A stretch of DNA of 22,308 nt. It comes from JANXQE01 sp035651635 (lineage in GTDB: Bacteria > Verrucomicrobiota > Verrucomicrobiia > Limisphaerales > UBA8199). The DNA is taken from NCBI GenBank assembly GCA_035651635.1, contig DASRFK010000190.1, forward strand, positions 1 through 22,308. The letters run 5' to 3'. Both the position numbers and the translations under genes were made by a program. The notes under the pieces were generated by a model that worked only from the letters and a program-made list of their open reading frames with translations, was not told the origin of the DNA and made no database searches. Positions 1 to 6,090 of this stretch are shown one piece after another; within the stretch, counting starts at the first letter, position 1, and every line of letters starts with the position of its first letter.

Positions 1-1
1 T

Positions 2-280
2 ACCGCCTTCGCTGGCGGGGAGTTGATGAGCGTCGTTCTGATAGACAACGGACCTCCGCCAGCGTTCGTTTCGATGGAGCACCCAAGGTACGCTGATTCT
101 GGATTCGACGTCGCAGTCCAGACTGTTCGAGGCAGAAAGTATCGTCTAGAGTTTAAGAACTCCCTCGCTGATTCAGGGTGGCAGGCTATCGCCCCCGGCG
201 TTGGAGTTGGCGACATTGCGCGGTTAACTAATTCTAGAGCGGAGGGAGCCAATCGCTTTTATCGTGTGCGGCAGTGGTGA
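2..280 (+). CDS. C-terminal fragment of a secreted verrucomicrobial protein (5' end outside window)
   Basis: The frame is open from the window edge, so this is the tail of a longer protein rather than an 85-residue protein starting at the in-frame TTG (23). The visible part ends with a module common at the C-termini of large secreted Verrucomicrobia proteins: 'YRLEFKNSLADSGWQ', a short loop, then 'RLTNSRAEGANRFYRVRQW'. The pattern is an aromatic-LE-x-S-x-x-L-x-x-x-x-W start and an RFYRVR end. In other proteins this module follows LamG, Ig-like or propeller domains; its role is unproven but may relate to export or surface attachment. Nothing visible shows what the upstream domains are. The stop lies 40 bases before an attC-like repeat, a spacing seen for integron cassette genes, but a large secreted protein would be an unusual cassette, so simple adjacency is equally likely. 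Confidence 0.7.
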   Translation, partial: TAFAGGELMSVVLIDNGPPPAFVSMEHPRYADSGFDVAVQTVRGRKYRLEFKNSLADSGWQAIAPGVGVGDIARLTNSRAEGANRFYRVRQW

Positions 281-320
281 ACATGGAATGCAACCAGGCT
301 ATGAACGCATTTGCGGGCGA

Positions 321-413
321 GCCCAACGAGTCCACTGCACCGGATGCCGCGAATTCGCTTTTGTTGGCATGCCGGTCGCCACTAACGCGCCACCGGTGAG
401 TTTTTCGTTATGC
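321..413 (+). other. attC-like recombination site A (candidate)
   Basis: This is an imperfect inverted repeat with attC architecture. The R''-like box GCCCAAC (321-327) fits RYYYAAC. The L''-like CACCGG (338-343) pairs with the L'-like CCGGTG (393-398). An inner CGCG (348-351) can pair with CGCG (386-389). The right end CGTTATGC (406-413) pairs with GCCCAACG at 6 of 8 positions. The spacers are 10 nt on the left and 8 nt on the right, an asymmetry like that of the extrahelical bases of real attC sites. The R' box GTTATGC departs from GTTRRRY, so the site may be degenerate. The assignment rests on structure and on its similarity to site B. Confidence 0.5.
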
Positions 414-511
414 CTGCGGGTAGGAGTGCCATTATGGTAGCGGTGGCTTTGCTGGCAATAGTAGTGTGGATTGCGGTTTTTCCAAGACTGGTCACGGCCT
501 TTCCTCTTTAG
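410..511 (+). CDS. possible 33-residue single-span membrane peptide
   Basis: A short frame starting with ATG at 410 and ending with TAG at 509-511 encodes a peptide with a positively charged start (MPAGRS) and a continuous hydrophobic stretch at about residues 7-24 (AIMVAVALLAIVVWIAVF), enough for one membrane span. Its ATG lies inside the R'-like box of attC-like site A, where first codons of integron cassettes often fall. It ends 12 bases before the DUF4926 gene. There is only a weak GGTGAG-like sequence about 11 bases upstream. It could equally be a chance frame, and no family is recognised. Confidence 0.25.
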   Translation: MPAGRSAIMVAVALLAIVVWIAVFPRLVTAFPL

Positions 512-517
512 TATATT
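489..517 (+). promoter_or_regulatory. sigma70-like promoter inside the cassette, upstream of the DUF4926 gene
   Basis: TGGTCA (489-494, 4 of 6 to TTGACA) is followed after exactly 17 bases by TATATT (512-517, 5 of 6 to TATAAT). The predicted transcription start about 7 bases later coincides with the A of the ATG at 524. This suggests a leaderless transcript, and no Shine-Dalgarno sequence is visible before that ATG. Prediction from sequence only. Confidence 0.4.
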
Positions 518-523
518 ACATAC

Positions 524-754
524 ATGATTAGCGAACACGACAGAGTGGTGTTGACCGCGCCTTTGCACGAGGAGGGCCTTGAGCCGGGCGATATCGGAGC
601 CGTGGTGCACGTTTATCCGCGGCATGAGGCGTATGAGGTCGAGTTCGTAACCCTCACCGGAAAGACCGCGGCAGTCGTAACAGTCTCCGCCGGGCAGGTA
701 CGTCCGGTTGGGAGCAGCGAGATTCCTCATGCCCGTGAGCTGGCACATCACTGA
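524..754 (+). CDS. DUF4926 domain-containing protein
   Basis: A 76-residue protein with the DUF4926 pattern: 'MISEHDRVVLTAPL', then an E-G-L-x-x-G-D-I-G-A-V-V-H-V-Y core (about residues 17-31), 'AYEVEFVTLTGKTAAVVTV' and a closing Q-V-R-P-V. The family is a small all-beta, SH3-like fold of unknown biochemical role. It is frequent in Cyanobacteria and Verrucomicrobia, where small accessory genes of this kind often sit in mobile or toxin-antitoxin-rich regions. Length and ends match the family, so it appears intact. It lies between two attC-like repeats in the orientation expected of a cassette gene and has its own promoter-like element with no leader. No partner gene is adjacent. The family assignment is from recognition of the motif; function is unknown. 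Confidence 0.82.
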   Translation: MISEHDRVVLTAPLHEEGLEPGDIGAVVHVYPRHEAYEVEFVTLTGKTAAVVTVSAGQVRPVGSSEIPHARELAHH

Positions 755-766
755 AAACCGCCAATG

Positions 767-856
767 GCCCAACGAAGGCAGCGCAGCGGATTCCGGTTTT
801 AGCTGTTCTGTTTTTCAGGACCGACGGGCCGGAACCGCTGATTTTTTACGTTAGAG
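767..856 (+). other. attC-like recombination site B (candidate)
   Basis: This is the better-preserved of the two sites. GCCCAAC (767-773) fits the R'' consensus. CAGCGGATTCCGG (784-796) is complementary to CCGGAACCGCTG (829-840) at 12 positions with one unpaired T on the left arm, which corresponds to the extrahelical base that sets strand polarity in attC sites. The right end has CGTTAGAG (849-856), whose GTTA matches the start of GTTRRRY. Left and right spacers are 10 and 9 nt. It starts 12 bases after the DUF4926 stop, the usual place for a cassette attC. The left box is identical to that of site A. Confidence 0.55.
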
Positions 857-949
857 GCACCACGCGCTATATCGCATTCGCGGTGGTCTTTTTGTTGGCT
901 CCTGTAGCCACTCTGGTGTCCGTTAGCGGTGCGGGCCCTTCTCCACTTT

Positions 950-1101
950 GCCGCAAACTCTCCAGCCCATTCCATTCCGCATTTCCCATCTGCGGTCGCC
1001 CCGAATCTGCGGGGAAATCCATCCGTAGCGCAAACCTCCGTCCGGATCCCGTAATGTTTGAGGCGCAGCACCTCCTGCATTTGGTCTAACAATTTGAAAA
1101 G
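950..1101 (-). pseudogene. relic of an integron-type tyrosine recombinase N-terminus
   Basis: On the minus strand one frame reads LLDQMQEVLRLKHYGIRTE (1092 to 1036), which closely fits the start of integron integrases and related phage-type integrases (SAM-like N-terminal core-binding domain, '(K)LLDQVRxVLRxKHYSxRTE'). Beyond it the match continues only in pieces: a degraded 'FPRRF...DGK' in the same frame, then 'RPQMG.AEW...L' in another frame, resembling the family's 'KRHPxEMGxxEVxxFL'. This implies frameshifts. There is no catalytic domain and no room for one before attC-like site B. A stop lies just upstream in the first frame and no good start is seen. It is clearly a broken fragment. 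Its exact borders, and whether it was IntI or another tyrosine recombinase, are uncertain. Confidence 0.55.
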
Positions 1102-1129
1102 GGGTGCCGATATTTCTTAACACCCCCTT
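1097..1129 (-). terminator. candidate rho-independent terminator for rnhB
   Basis: Read on the minus strand, GGGGTG-type arms (1121-1126 with 1101-1106) form a stem of six or more pairs around a 14-base loop, followed by a short TTTT tract (1100-1097). It lies about 130 bases beyond the rnhB stop. The T tract is short, so efficiency is doubtful. The hairpin could also be part of a third, eroded recombination site, because GTCTAAC (1084-1090) beside it fits the R'' box. Confidence 0.4.
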
Positions 1130-1256
1130 CGGTTTATGCCGATCGATAGCTGTTTGTCGGCACATTGGAAGAAGCTATCCCGCGGCGGCGAATTGGCTGT
1201 TCTCAGAAGTGATACAGCTTCATTCCAGCTCCCTTTCCGAGTCGATGAAGCGTCGC

Positions 1257-1961
1257 TCAGGCTCCCAGGACCGATTGCGCTCCAGGCGGCAGCTCATCGG
1301 ACATCAGCAGCTCCAAATTGATTTCGCTCGGCTCGGCACCTTCGAGCAGTGCGCGGACCGGCGCATAGTGCTTGCGATGAATCGGACACGGACCGAACTG
1401 CTTCAAAGTAGCCAGGTGGAATTCAGTCAGATATCCCTTGTTCTCGCAAAAGCCGTAGTTGGGGAATTGTTCGTGATATTTCAGCATGGCTTCATCGCGG
1501 GCCACTTTAGCCAAAATGGACGCGGCGGAAATCGCCCGGACTTTTGCGTCGCCTTTCACAATCGTGCGTGCGGGGATCGCCAACTTCGGCATCCGGTTGC
1601 CATCAATCAGCACAATGTCCGGCTTCAATTTAAGCCCGGCAACGGCGCGTTGCATGGCGAGCATGGTGGCGCCGAAAACATTGAGCTGATTAACTTCCTC
1701 GAGGCTGGCCCAGGCGATGCAGAAATCCAACGCCCTTTCTTTGATCCGGTCGCTCAGTTGCTGGCGCCGTTCGGCAGTGAGTTGCTTGGAATCGCGCAAT
1801 CCGTTAATGCGCCGAACCGGGTCGAGGATACATGCCGCCGCGTAAACCTCCGCAATGGCTGACCCGATGCCGACTTCATCCACACCGCACTCGATCAGCC
1901 CGGTTTTGGGTGTCTCGTCCGAAAGTCCAATGCGGAGTTGGCGCCGGTCCAGGTTAGCCAT
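1257..1961 (-). CDS. rnhB: ribonuclease HII with altered GRG motif
   Basis: RNase HII is a cytoplasmic enzyme that cuts 5' of single ribonucleotides in DNA (ribonucleotide excision repair). The protein is 234 residues, within the family range. Visible family signatures are GVDEVG (the D-E metal ligands), 'DSKQL', 'LIDGN' (third acid), 'KGD.K...ISAASILAKVARD' (fourth acid) and 'NKGYLTEFH....GPCPIHRKHYAPV' (the tyrosine of the GRG-Y set). The odd feature is that the normal DEAGRGPLAGPV reads DEVGIGSAIAEV. The arginine of the GRG motif, which recognises the ribonucleotide 2'-OH, is replaced by isoleucine and the following LAGPV is lost, while all four acids remain. Start: I prefer ATG at 1961; an in-frame TTG at 2006 would add 15 residues. 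Neither has a strong ribosome site. Confidence 0.9.
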   Translation of the reverse strand: MANLDRRQLRIGLSDETPKTGLIECGVDEVGIGSAIAEVYAAACILDPVRRINGLRDSKQLTAERRQQLSDRIKERALDFCIAWASLEEVNQLNVFGATMLAMQRAVAGLKLKPDIVLIDGNRMPKLAIPARTIVKGDAKVRAISAASILAKVARDEAMLKYHEQFPNYGFCENKGYLTEFHLATLKQFGPCPIHRKHYAPVRALLEGAEPSEINLELLMSDELPPGAQSVLGA

Positions 1962-2088
1962 GGCAATGCTCGCATGATTTCGAGGCCAGCGCGGCCACGC
2001 AAACAAAAATGTGAAAATAATTTTCCCTGGTGTCGTTCGGCATCTTGACTTCCCGCGCGCAAGCGTTCAAGCTCGCGTTCAATCCGGG

Positions 2089-3207
2089 ATGAGAAAAAAT
2101 CGGCTTTGCATTTTTCACAAGCGCACCACGAGCCCTGCTGCGGCCGGCTCTCCGAGGCGAGCTTTAGCTATCTGGGTAATCGGCTTTACCCTCCTGCTTT
2201 CCCTGTTCAGCTACGGAGCCGAGCCCGCCTCGGGGGAGGAATCGGGCACCAATGCTCCGCCCGCCGCACTGGTTGAAACCAACAACCAGGAAATCCTCCG
2301 CGCTTACCTTCAACTGCAGGAGCAATTGCACCTCACACAGCTGGCCATCGAGCAGAATCGCAAGGAGGCGCGCGAAACGGCTGCTCAAAGCGCCGAAGCG
2401 CTGGCCGGCAGACTGCACGCCATCGAACAGGCGCTCTCCGCGCAAACGACGCAGCAACTGGAGACGATGCAAAGCTCGAACCGGGTGTTGCTCGTTATCG
2501 CCGGCAGCTTTGCCAGCGTCGGTTTTGTGGCGATGCTGCTGATGGCGTTCTTGCAATGGCGCACCGTTAATCGCCTGGCCCAACTCCCCTCGACCCTTAC
2601 ACATAAAGAACTCGGCTCCGGCGACGCACCCTCGGTTTCCGTCGGGCCCGCCGAACAGAGCAGCCTGCGATTGCTTGGCGCGGTCGAGCAACTCGAAAAG
2701 CGGCTGCTTCAACTGGAGCACACCACGCACGCACCGCTGAGCGACGCGGCACACGGTCCGGAAGCCAACGGCTCCAAAGGTCAGGCGGAAAATGGCGGGT
2801 CACCTGGCGAACGTGGGGCCGAGGTTGATTCCGGTGGCAGGTCAGCTGAGTCAGAGCGGATCATGCTCCTGCTCGGCAAGGGTCAATCGATGCTGAACCT
2901 CGACGACGCCCATGCGGCCGTCAGTTGTTTTGACGAGGCGCTCGCTCTCGAACCACACAACGCGGAGGCCTGGGTTCGCAAGGGCACGGCCTTGGAACGC
3001 CTCCAGCAACTCGATCAAGCCATCGAATGTTACGACCGGGCCATCGAGGCCGACCAGTCCCTAACCATCGCCTACCTGCACAAAGGCGGCTTATTCAACC
3101 GCCTCGAGCGATTCAACGAAGCCCTTGAGTGCTATGAAAAGGCCCTGCGCACGCAGGAAAAACGCCAGGCTGGGCTCACCAAAGAAATGACTTCTGCTGG
3201 CCAATAA
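2089..3207 (+). CDS. membrane-anchored coiled-coil/TPR protein
   Basis: A 372-residue protein of unknown specific function. A hydrophobic segment at about residues 25-43 (signal peptide or first span) is followed by a long charged helical stretch (about 65-128, rich in Q/E/L, coiled-coil-like), then a clear transmembrane helix at 133-157. After a variable Gly/Ser linker, three consecutive tetratricopeptide-like repeats run from about 256 to 365, with signatures such as 'NAEAWVRKGTALERLQQLDQAIECYDRAIE' spread over 34-residue periods. TPRs bind protein partners, so this is probably a scaffold at the inner membrane; partners are not identifiable here. ATG 2089 is preferred over ATG 2011 because the upstream stretch is uncharacteristic. 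Its 3' end overlaps the opposing secreted-protein gene by 32 bases. It is divergent from rnhB. Confidence 0.72.
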   Translation: MRKNRLCIFHKRTTSPAAAGSPRRALAIWVIGFTLLLSLFSYGAEPASGEESGTNAPPAALVETNNQEILRAYLQLQEQLHLTQLAIEQNRKEARETAAQSAEALAGRLHAIEQALSAQTTQQLETMQSSNRVLLVIAGSFASVGFVAMLLMAFLQWRTVNRLAQLPSTLTHKELGSGDAPSVSVGPAEQSSLRLLGAVEQLEKRLLQLEHTTHAPLSDAAHGPEANGSKGQAENGGSPGERGAEVDSGGRSAESERIMLLLGKGQSMLNLDDAHAAVSCFDEALALEPHNAEAWVRKGTALERLQQLDQAIECYDRAIEADQSLTIAYLHKGGLFNRLERFNEALECYEKALRTQEKRQAGLTKEMTSAGQ

Positions 3208-3643
3208 GCTTTTGGCCTTCCCAAAGCGTGACGCGCCAGGCGGTGATGGCACCAAATGTTTTATAGGCTTCACCATTGAGGGTAATCTCAGCCCAATGAG
3301 TAAAGTGGCCGCCGGGGTTGTTTAGGCCCTGCTCCAGAACCGTCTGCCGGGGCAGTCTGCCCTCGGTGATGCCACGAAGTTCAACCCGAACGAGCAGCGG
3401 TTCCCAGGCCGGTTTCCTGGTCTTCCACTCGATGTAAAATCGAACGGCCGACCGGCGCTCGGGATGCTCCCGCAAGCTAACCTGATAGACGTCGCGTTCG
3501 TACAGACTGGGCGAAAGCGAATTGCGTCCCTTTAGATCCAGGTACTCAGGCAGCACCTTGAGCACCGCACCACCGGCCCAGGCCCGTGCCGGGACCAGCG
3601 TCGGCAGCAGGCACGCCACGACCATTGTCAGCACCGCTCGCAT
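3176..3643 (-). CDS. secreted protein of unknown function
   Basis: A 155-residue product starting at ATG 3643 has a convincing signal peptide ('MRAVLTMVVACLLPTLVPARAWA') with an A-x-A cleavage site at about residue 23. The mature part is beta-rich, with no cysteine ladder or recognisable enzyme motif. Notable stretches are 'VLPEYLDLKGRNSLSPSLYERDVYQ', 'RFYIEWK' and 'VRVELRGI'. This pattern suggests an exported domain that may dock on something, but I recognise no family. A TTG at 3652 is a possible alternative start. Convergent with the TPR gene, overlapping its last 32 bases. A weak promoter-like pair (TTGTCT 3678-3673, 17 bases, TATTTG 3655-3650, minus strand) sits just upstream. Confidence 0.65.
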   Translation of the reverse strand: MRAVLTMVVACLLPTLVPARAWAGGAVLKVLPEYLDLKGRNSLSPSLYERDVYQVSLREHPERRSAVRFYIEWKTRKPAWEPLLVRVELRGITEGRLPRQTVLEQGLNNPGGHFTHWAEITLNGEAYKTFGAITAWRVTLWEGQKLIGQQKSFLW

Positions 3644-3781
3644 GCAGCACAAATACCCGCGGCCGGGCCCAAAGACAAAACCAATCTACCGGACTGGCGT
3701 CAAATCACGAGTTTTCCGCCCTCGGTTTTGGCATGCCGCCCGGTATTGTAAACTTAACCGAATTGGGGCAAGTTATTAGGG

Positions 3782-4282
3782 ATGAGAACTGGAATGTTAT
3801 TGGTTGGTTTTGCAGTAGCGGGATTACTGGCCGGTTGTGAATCGACACCCCCCGGGGTTGAACAGGGACCGCATGGAACAATTGCTTATGACGTGCTGAT
3901 CGAGTCGACTCCCCCCGGTGCGCGCATTGAGGCCAACGGTCAAATCGTTGGAAATGCCCCCCTTCATCTGAAGATTTTTGGAGACAAAGACGGCACGTTC
4001 CATGACTTTGGATCCTACTATTACATCGTCCGCGCTTTGCCCGCGTCCACCAATCAGTTCGTCCAAACCCGCGTATTTCGCACCGGACACTTGTTCACTC
4101 CGGAAGACCATATCCCTCAACGGATTGATTTTGACATGAACCAGCCCAACCCGTACCCGGCCGGGGTGCCTGGCTATGAATACCCCGGCTACCCGCCGCC
4201 GGCGTATTATTACGGCCCACCTGTGTATTACGGTCCTGGCGTACGGTTCTACTTCGGACCGGGATGGCACCATCACTGGTAG
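3782..4282 (+). CDS. lipoprotein with PEGA-like domain and Tyr/Pro/Gly-rich tail
   Basis: A 166-residue protein with a lipoprotein signal: a hydrophobic N-terminus ending in the lipobox LLAGC, with the modified cysteine at residue 19. Residues about 37-66 ('VLIESTPPGARIEANGQIVG...PL.LKI') resemble a PEGA domain, a small beta-sandwich found in surface and cell-envelope proteins. The C-terminus (about residues 125-166) is dense in Tyr, Pro and Gly and ends in His/Trp, a low-complexity tail frequent in outer-membrane lipoproteins of the PVC group. Function unknown; location is probably the periplasmic face of a membrane. It converges on the YopX-like gene, whose 3' end is 10 bases away. ATG 3782 is chosen because it places the lipobox at the usual distance. 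Confidence 0.75.
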   Translation: MRTGMLLVGFAVAGLLAGCESTPPGVEQGPHGTIAYDVLIESTPPGARIEANGQIVGNAPLHLKIFGDKDGTFHDFGSYYYIVRALPASTNQFVQTRVFRTGHLFTPEDHIPQRIDFDMNQPNPYPAGVPGYEYPGYPPPAYYYGPPVYYGPGVRFYFGPGWHHHW

Positions 4283-4292
4283 ATCGCTTGGC

Positions 4293-4736
4293 TCAGTTAT
4301 AGCAGGCACCAGGTGCGGAACCCAGCACAGTGGGGCTTAACCACCACGGACTGCGCTGCTCAGCGGCGAACTGTTCCGTTGCGGCAACGAGTCTGCGCGG
4401 GTGCTCGCGCAAATTGCCCACACGGTAGGCTTCCGCGAAACAATAAAATCCGATTCGGAGCGGGGTTCCGTCGGCTGTCCTGGCTTGCGCGAAAAAGACG
4501 CCCCGTTGTTCGTCGCGTAGGATTACCGCCCGCACCCAGCCATACTTCCAATCGTAGTGCACGCGGATGATATCATTTTCAAAGAGAGGAGTGCACTGTT
4601 TGTCGAACAACCCGGCCCAGCGGTCAACTAAAGCCGGCGCTTGGGGACGGACATCGGAGTAGAAGAAGGCTTTGCGCGTGGGTTCCCAAACCCTGTAGGC
4701 AAGCGGTTGCACTAACTGGATTGCTGTCCCATTCAT
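4293..4736 (-). CDS. YopX-like protein
   Basis: A 147-residue protein from ATG 4736. It shows the layout of YopX-family proteins: 'YRVWEP..KAFFYSD' near the start, 'WAGLFDKQCTPLFENDIIR' in the middle (the family's 'yTGLkDknGkeIyEGDIv'), a short beta region, and a closing 'RVGNLREHP' ('GNiyenP'). YopX proteins are of unknown biochemical function and are mostly phage- or plasmid-borne, so a stand-alone chromosomal copy hints at past transfer. No other phage gene is recognised nearby. The open frame extends upstream to 4943, but that part is basic, low in structure and lacks family similarity. A TATACT -10-like box lies about 12-17 bases upstream of this ATG, suggesting a very short or absent leader. 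Confidence 0.65.
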   Translation of the reverse strand: MNGTAIQLVQPLAYRVWEPTRKAFFYSDVRPQAPALVDRWAGLFDKQCTPLFENDIIRVHYDWKYGWVRAVILRDEQRGVFFAQARTADGTPLRIGFYCFAEAYRVGNLREHPRRLVAATEQFAAEQRSPWWLSPTVLGSAPGACYN

Positions 4737-5074
4737 AGACGCGTACCAGTATAGGACAGAACCACTGCCCCCGCACGCGCAATGAGTACGGACGGCTCCG
4801 GGTTTTTTCGGACGGCGAGGATTGCTGAATGAAGCTAAGGCACAAACGAGGGTTCGGCGCACACCTCCCTTTTCGCGTTCCAAGAGCAGATGCCGCTTGC
4901 GAGTTGCGCCTGGCCTGACAACTATTCGGTTATGACCGGGCACCGAGCGGTTCGACCAAGCCTATTTCGAATGTGGAGCGTAGCCAGCTACCGTCCTCAG
5001 CGAGCCTTGGTGGTGAACCTGCTGGCCCTCAGCTCGCTTTGTTTGGACACCCAGTGGATGTGGCAGATGACATT
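4737..5074. other. 338-bp stretch without a supported gene
   Basis: The region separates the divergent YopX-like and histidine-phosphatase-like genes. Short open frames occur on both strands but have no family resemblance, no ribosome site and atypical composition. A TATACT -10-like box for the minus-strand gene lies near its right-hand start. The spacing is large enough for two divergent promoters, but I see no convincing -35/-10 pair on the plus strand. Confidence 0.4.
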
Positions 5075-5827
5075 ATGATTATGCTTAGCCTGCGAACAGA
5101 GAAGTTCGCAACCCTTCAAACTCACTCGCCCCGAAAAGCCCCTCAACGCGGTGCACTTCAAAACGTTCAAAGGGTCAGGCTGCAAACCCTTTTGCAGCGG
5201 GGTCAAGCAAGCTTTCGCAAGGATGCCCTCTGGCTGGCGCTGCTGCTGGCCGGCAGCGCTTCCCTCGCCGCCGCTTTGCCCCAGTCAACTGGCCCCTCCG
5301 CATTGTCCGATGAGAAGGGCCTTAGCGGAACGACCATCTTGATCATCCGGCATGCGGAAAAGCCGGTGAGTGGCTCCGGGTTGGCCACCGAAGGCCAGGC
5401 CCGTGCGGATGCCTATGTTGGATATTTCCGCAGCCTGCGCCTGGACTCGCAGCCGGTTCACCTGGATTACCTGGTGGCCGCCGAAGATTCCGAACACAGT
5501 TTGCGCTCCCGATTGACACTTGATCCATTGGCCCGCTCGCTTGGGCTGAAGCCGGATACGCGCTTTCAATCCAAGCGCCCGCAAGACCTGGTGCGCGAGC
5601 TGAAAGCCCGGTCCCACGGGAAAGTAATTCTAATCTGCTGGCACCACCACGAAATCCCCCAGCTGTTGCAGGATTTGGGAGCTGACCCCAGCCGGTTGCT
5701 GCCGGAGGGCGAGTGGCCGGGCCAACAGTTTGGCTGGATGCTGCGCTTACGCTACGATGAAGAAGGGCACTTAATTCGAAGCCAAACCAAGCGCATTAAA
5801 GAGCACTTGATGCCGGATGACGACTAA
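5075..5827 (+). CDS. exported histidine-phosphatase-superfamily protein (SixA/PGAM-like)
   Basis: The conserved part has the branch-1 histidine phosphatase plan: 'ILIIRHAEKP' carries the R-H catalytic pair (RHG-type motif), 'SEHSLRSRLTLDPLA' takes the place of the usual 'S-x-x-x-R-x-x-Q-T-A' helix, and 'VILICWHHHEIPQLL' holds the second catalytic histidine ('VGHxxxIPxLL'). Such enzymes remove phosphate via a phosphohistidine; the substrate cannot be told here. A hydrophobic segment just before the domain ('ALWLALLLAGSASLAAAL') looks like a signal peptide or anchor, so the enzyme probably acts outside the cytoplasm. Start is uncertain: ATG 5075 (used) gives 250 residues but leaves a 47-residue basic stretch before the signal; TTG 5192 would place the signal peptide right at the N-terminus. 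Confidence 0.72.
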   Translation: MIMLSLRTEKFATLQTHSPRKAPQRGALQNVQRVRLQTLLQRGQASFRKDALWLALLLAGSASLAAALPQSTGPSALSDEKGLSGTTILIIRHAEKPVSGSGLATEGQARADAYVGYFRSLRLDSQPVHLDYLVAAEDSEHSLRSRLTLDPLARSLGLKPDTRFQSKRPQDLVRELKARSHGKVILICWHHHEIPQLLQDLGADPSRLLPEGEWPGQQFGWMLRLRYDEEGHLIRSQTKRIKEHLMPDDD

Positions 5828-5832
5828 TGCGG

Positions 5833-6048
5833 CTACTTAACCAGCGTGGCCTGGTTTTCCTTCAGGTAATCCTCTAAAGCTGCGACCGCGCTCATATGCG
5901 TGAAAACGCCCCTTTGGCCGACGTTCTTCATCATCTTATAGTGAATCAAGCGCTTGCCCTGCTCGACAATCTGGATGTAAGCGTCGTTAATCTTCCAAAG
6001 CTGGCCCTTGGCCAAGGGCAGCGCCAACTTTCTTCGTGTAGTCCGCAT
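5833..6048 (-). CDS. small conserved-looking protein of unknown function
   Basis: A 71-residue product with a good ribosome site (AGGAAG a few bases before ATG 6048). It begins with a basic tract (MRTTRRK) and continues 'KGQLWKINDAYIQIVEQGKRLIHYKMM', a beta-type segment with alternating hydrophobic residues, and ends in a helix ('MSAVAALEDYLKENQATLVK'). I recall similar short proteins in Verrucomicrobia, but no named domain is recognised. It has no signal peptide or membrane span, so it is probably cytoplasmic. It lies 42 bases downstream of the large beta-propeller gene on the same strand and could share its transcript. Its 3' end faces the phosphatase gene with only 5 bases between stops. 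Confidence 0.65.
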   Translation of the reverse strand: MRTTRRKLALPLAKGQLWKINDAYIQIVEQGKRLIHYKMMKNVGQRGVFTHMSAVAALEDYLKENQATLVK

Positions 6049-6090
6049 TTTTCTTCCTATTCAGACAGTCGAGCCGCGGGTTTTATTCAT

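Noticed and set aside
883..1089. 68-codon plus-strand frame ending in TAA next to GTCTAAC
   Set aside because: Starts with GTG without a ribosome site, has no family resemblance, and lies opposite the integrase relic; treated as a chance frame.
1084..1140. Third attC-like site (GTCTAAC, hairpin, GTTTATGCC)
   Set aside because: The left box fits, but the spacers are lopsided and the right box does not pair with it; a terminator of rnhB explains the hairpin better.
1104..1862. 252-codon plus-strand frame
   Set aside because: It is antisense to rnhB, whose protein has clear RNase HII motifs; the plus-strand product has no recognisable pattern.
4737..4943. Upstream extension of the YopX-like frame
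   Set aside because: The added 69 residues are basic and low in structure, with no family similarity; the YopX match begins right after ATG 4736.
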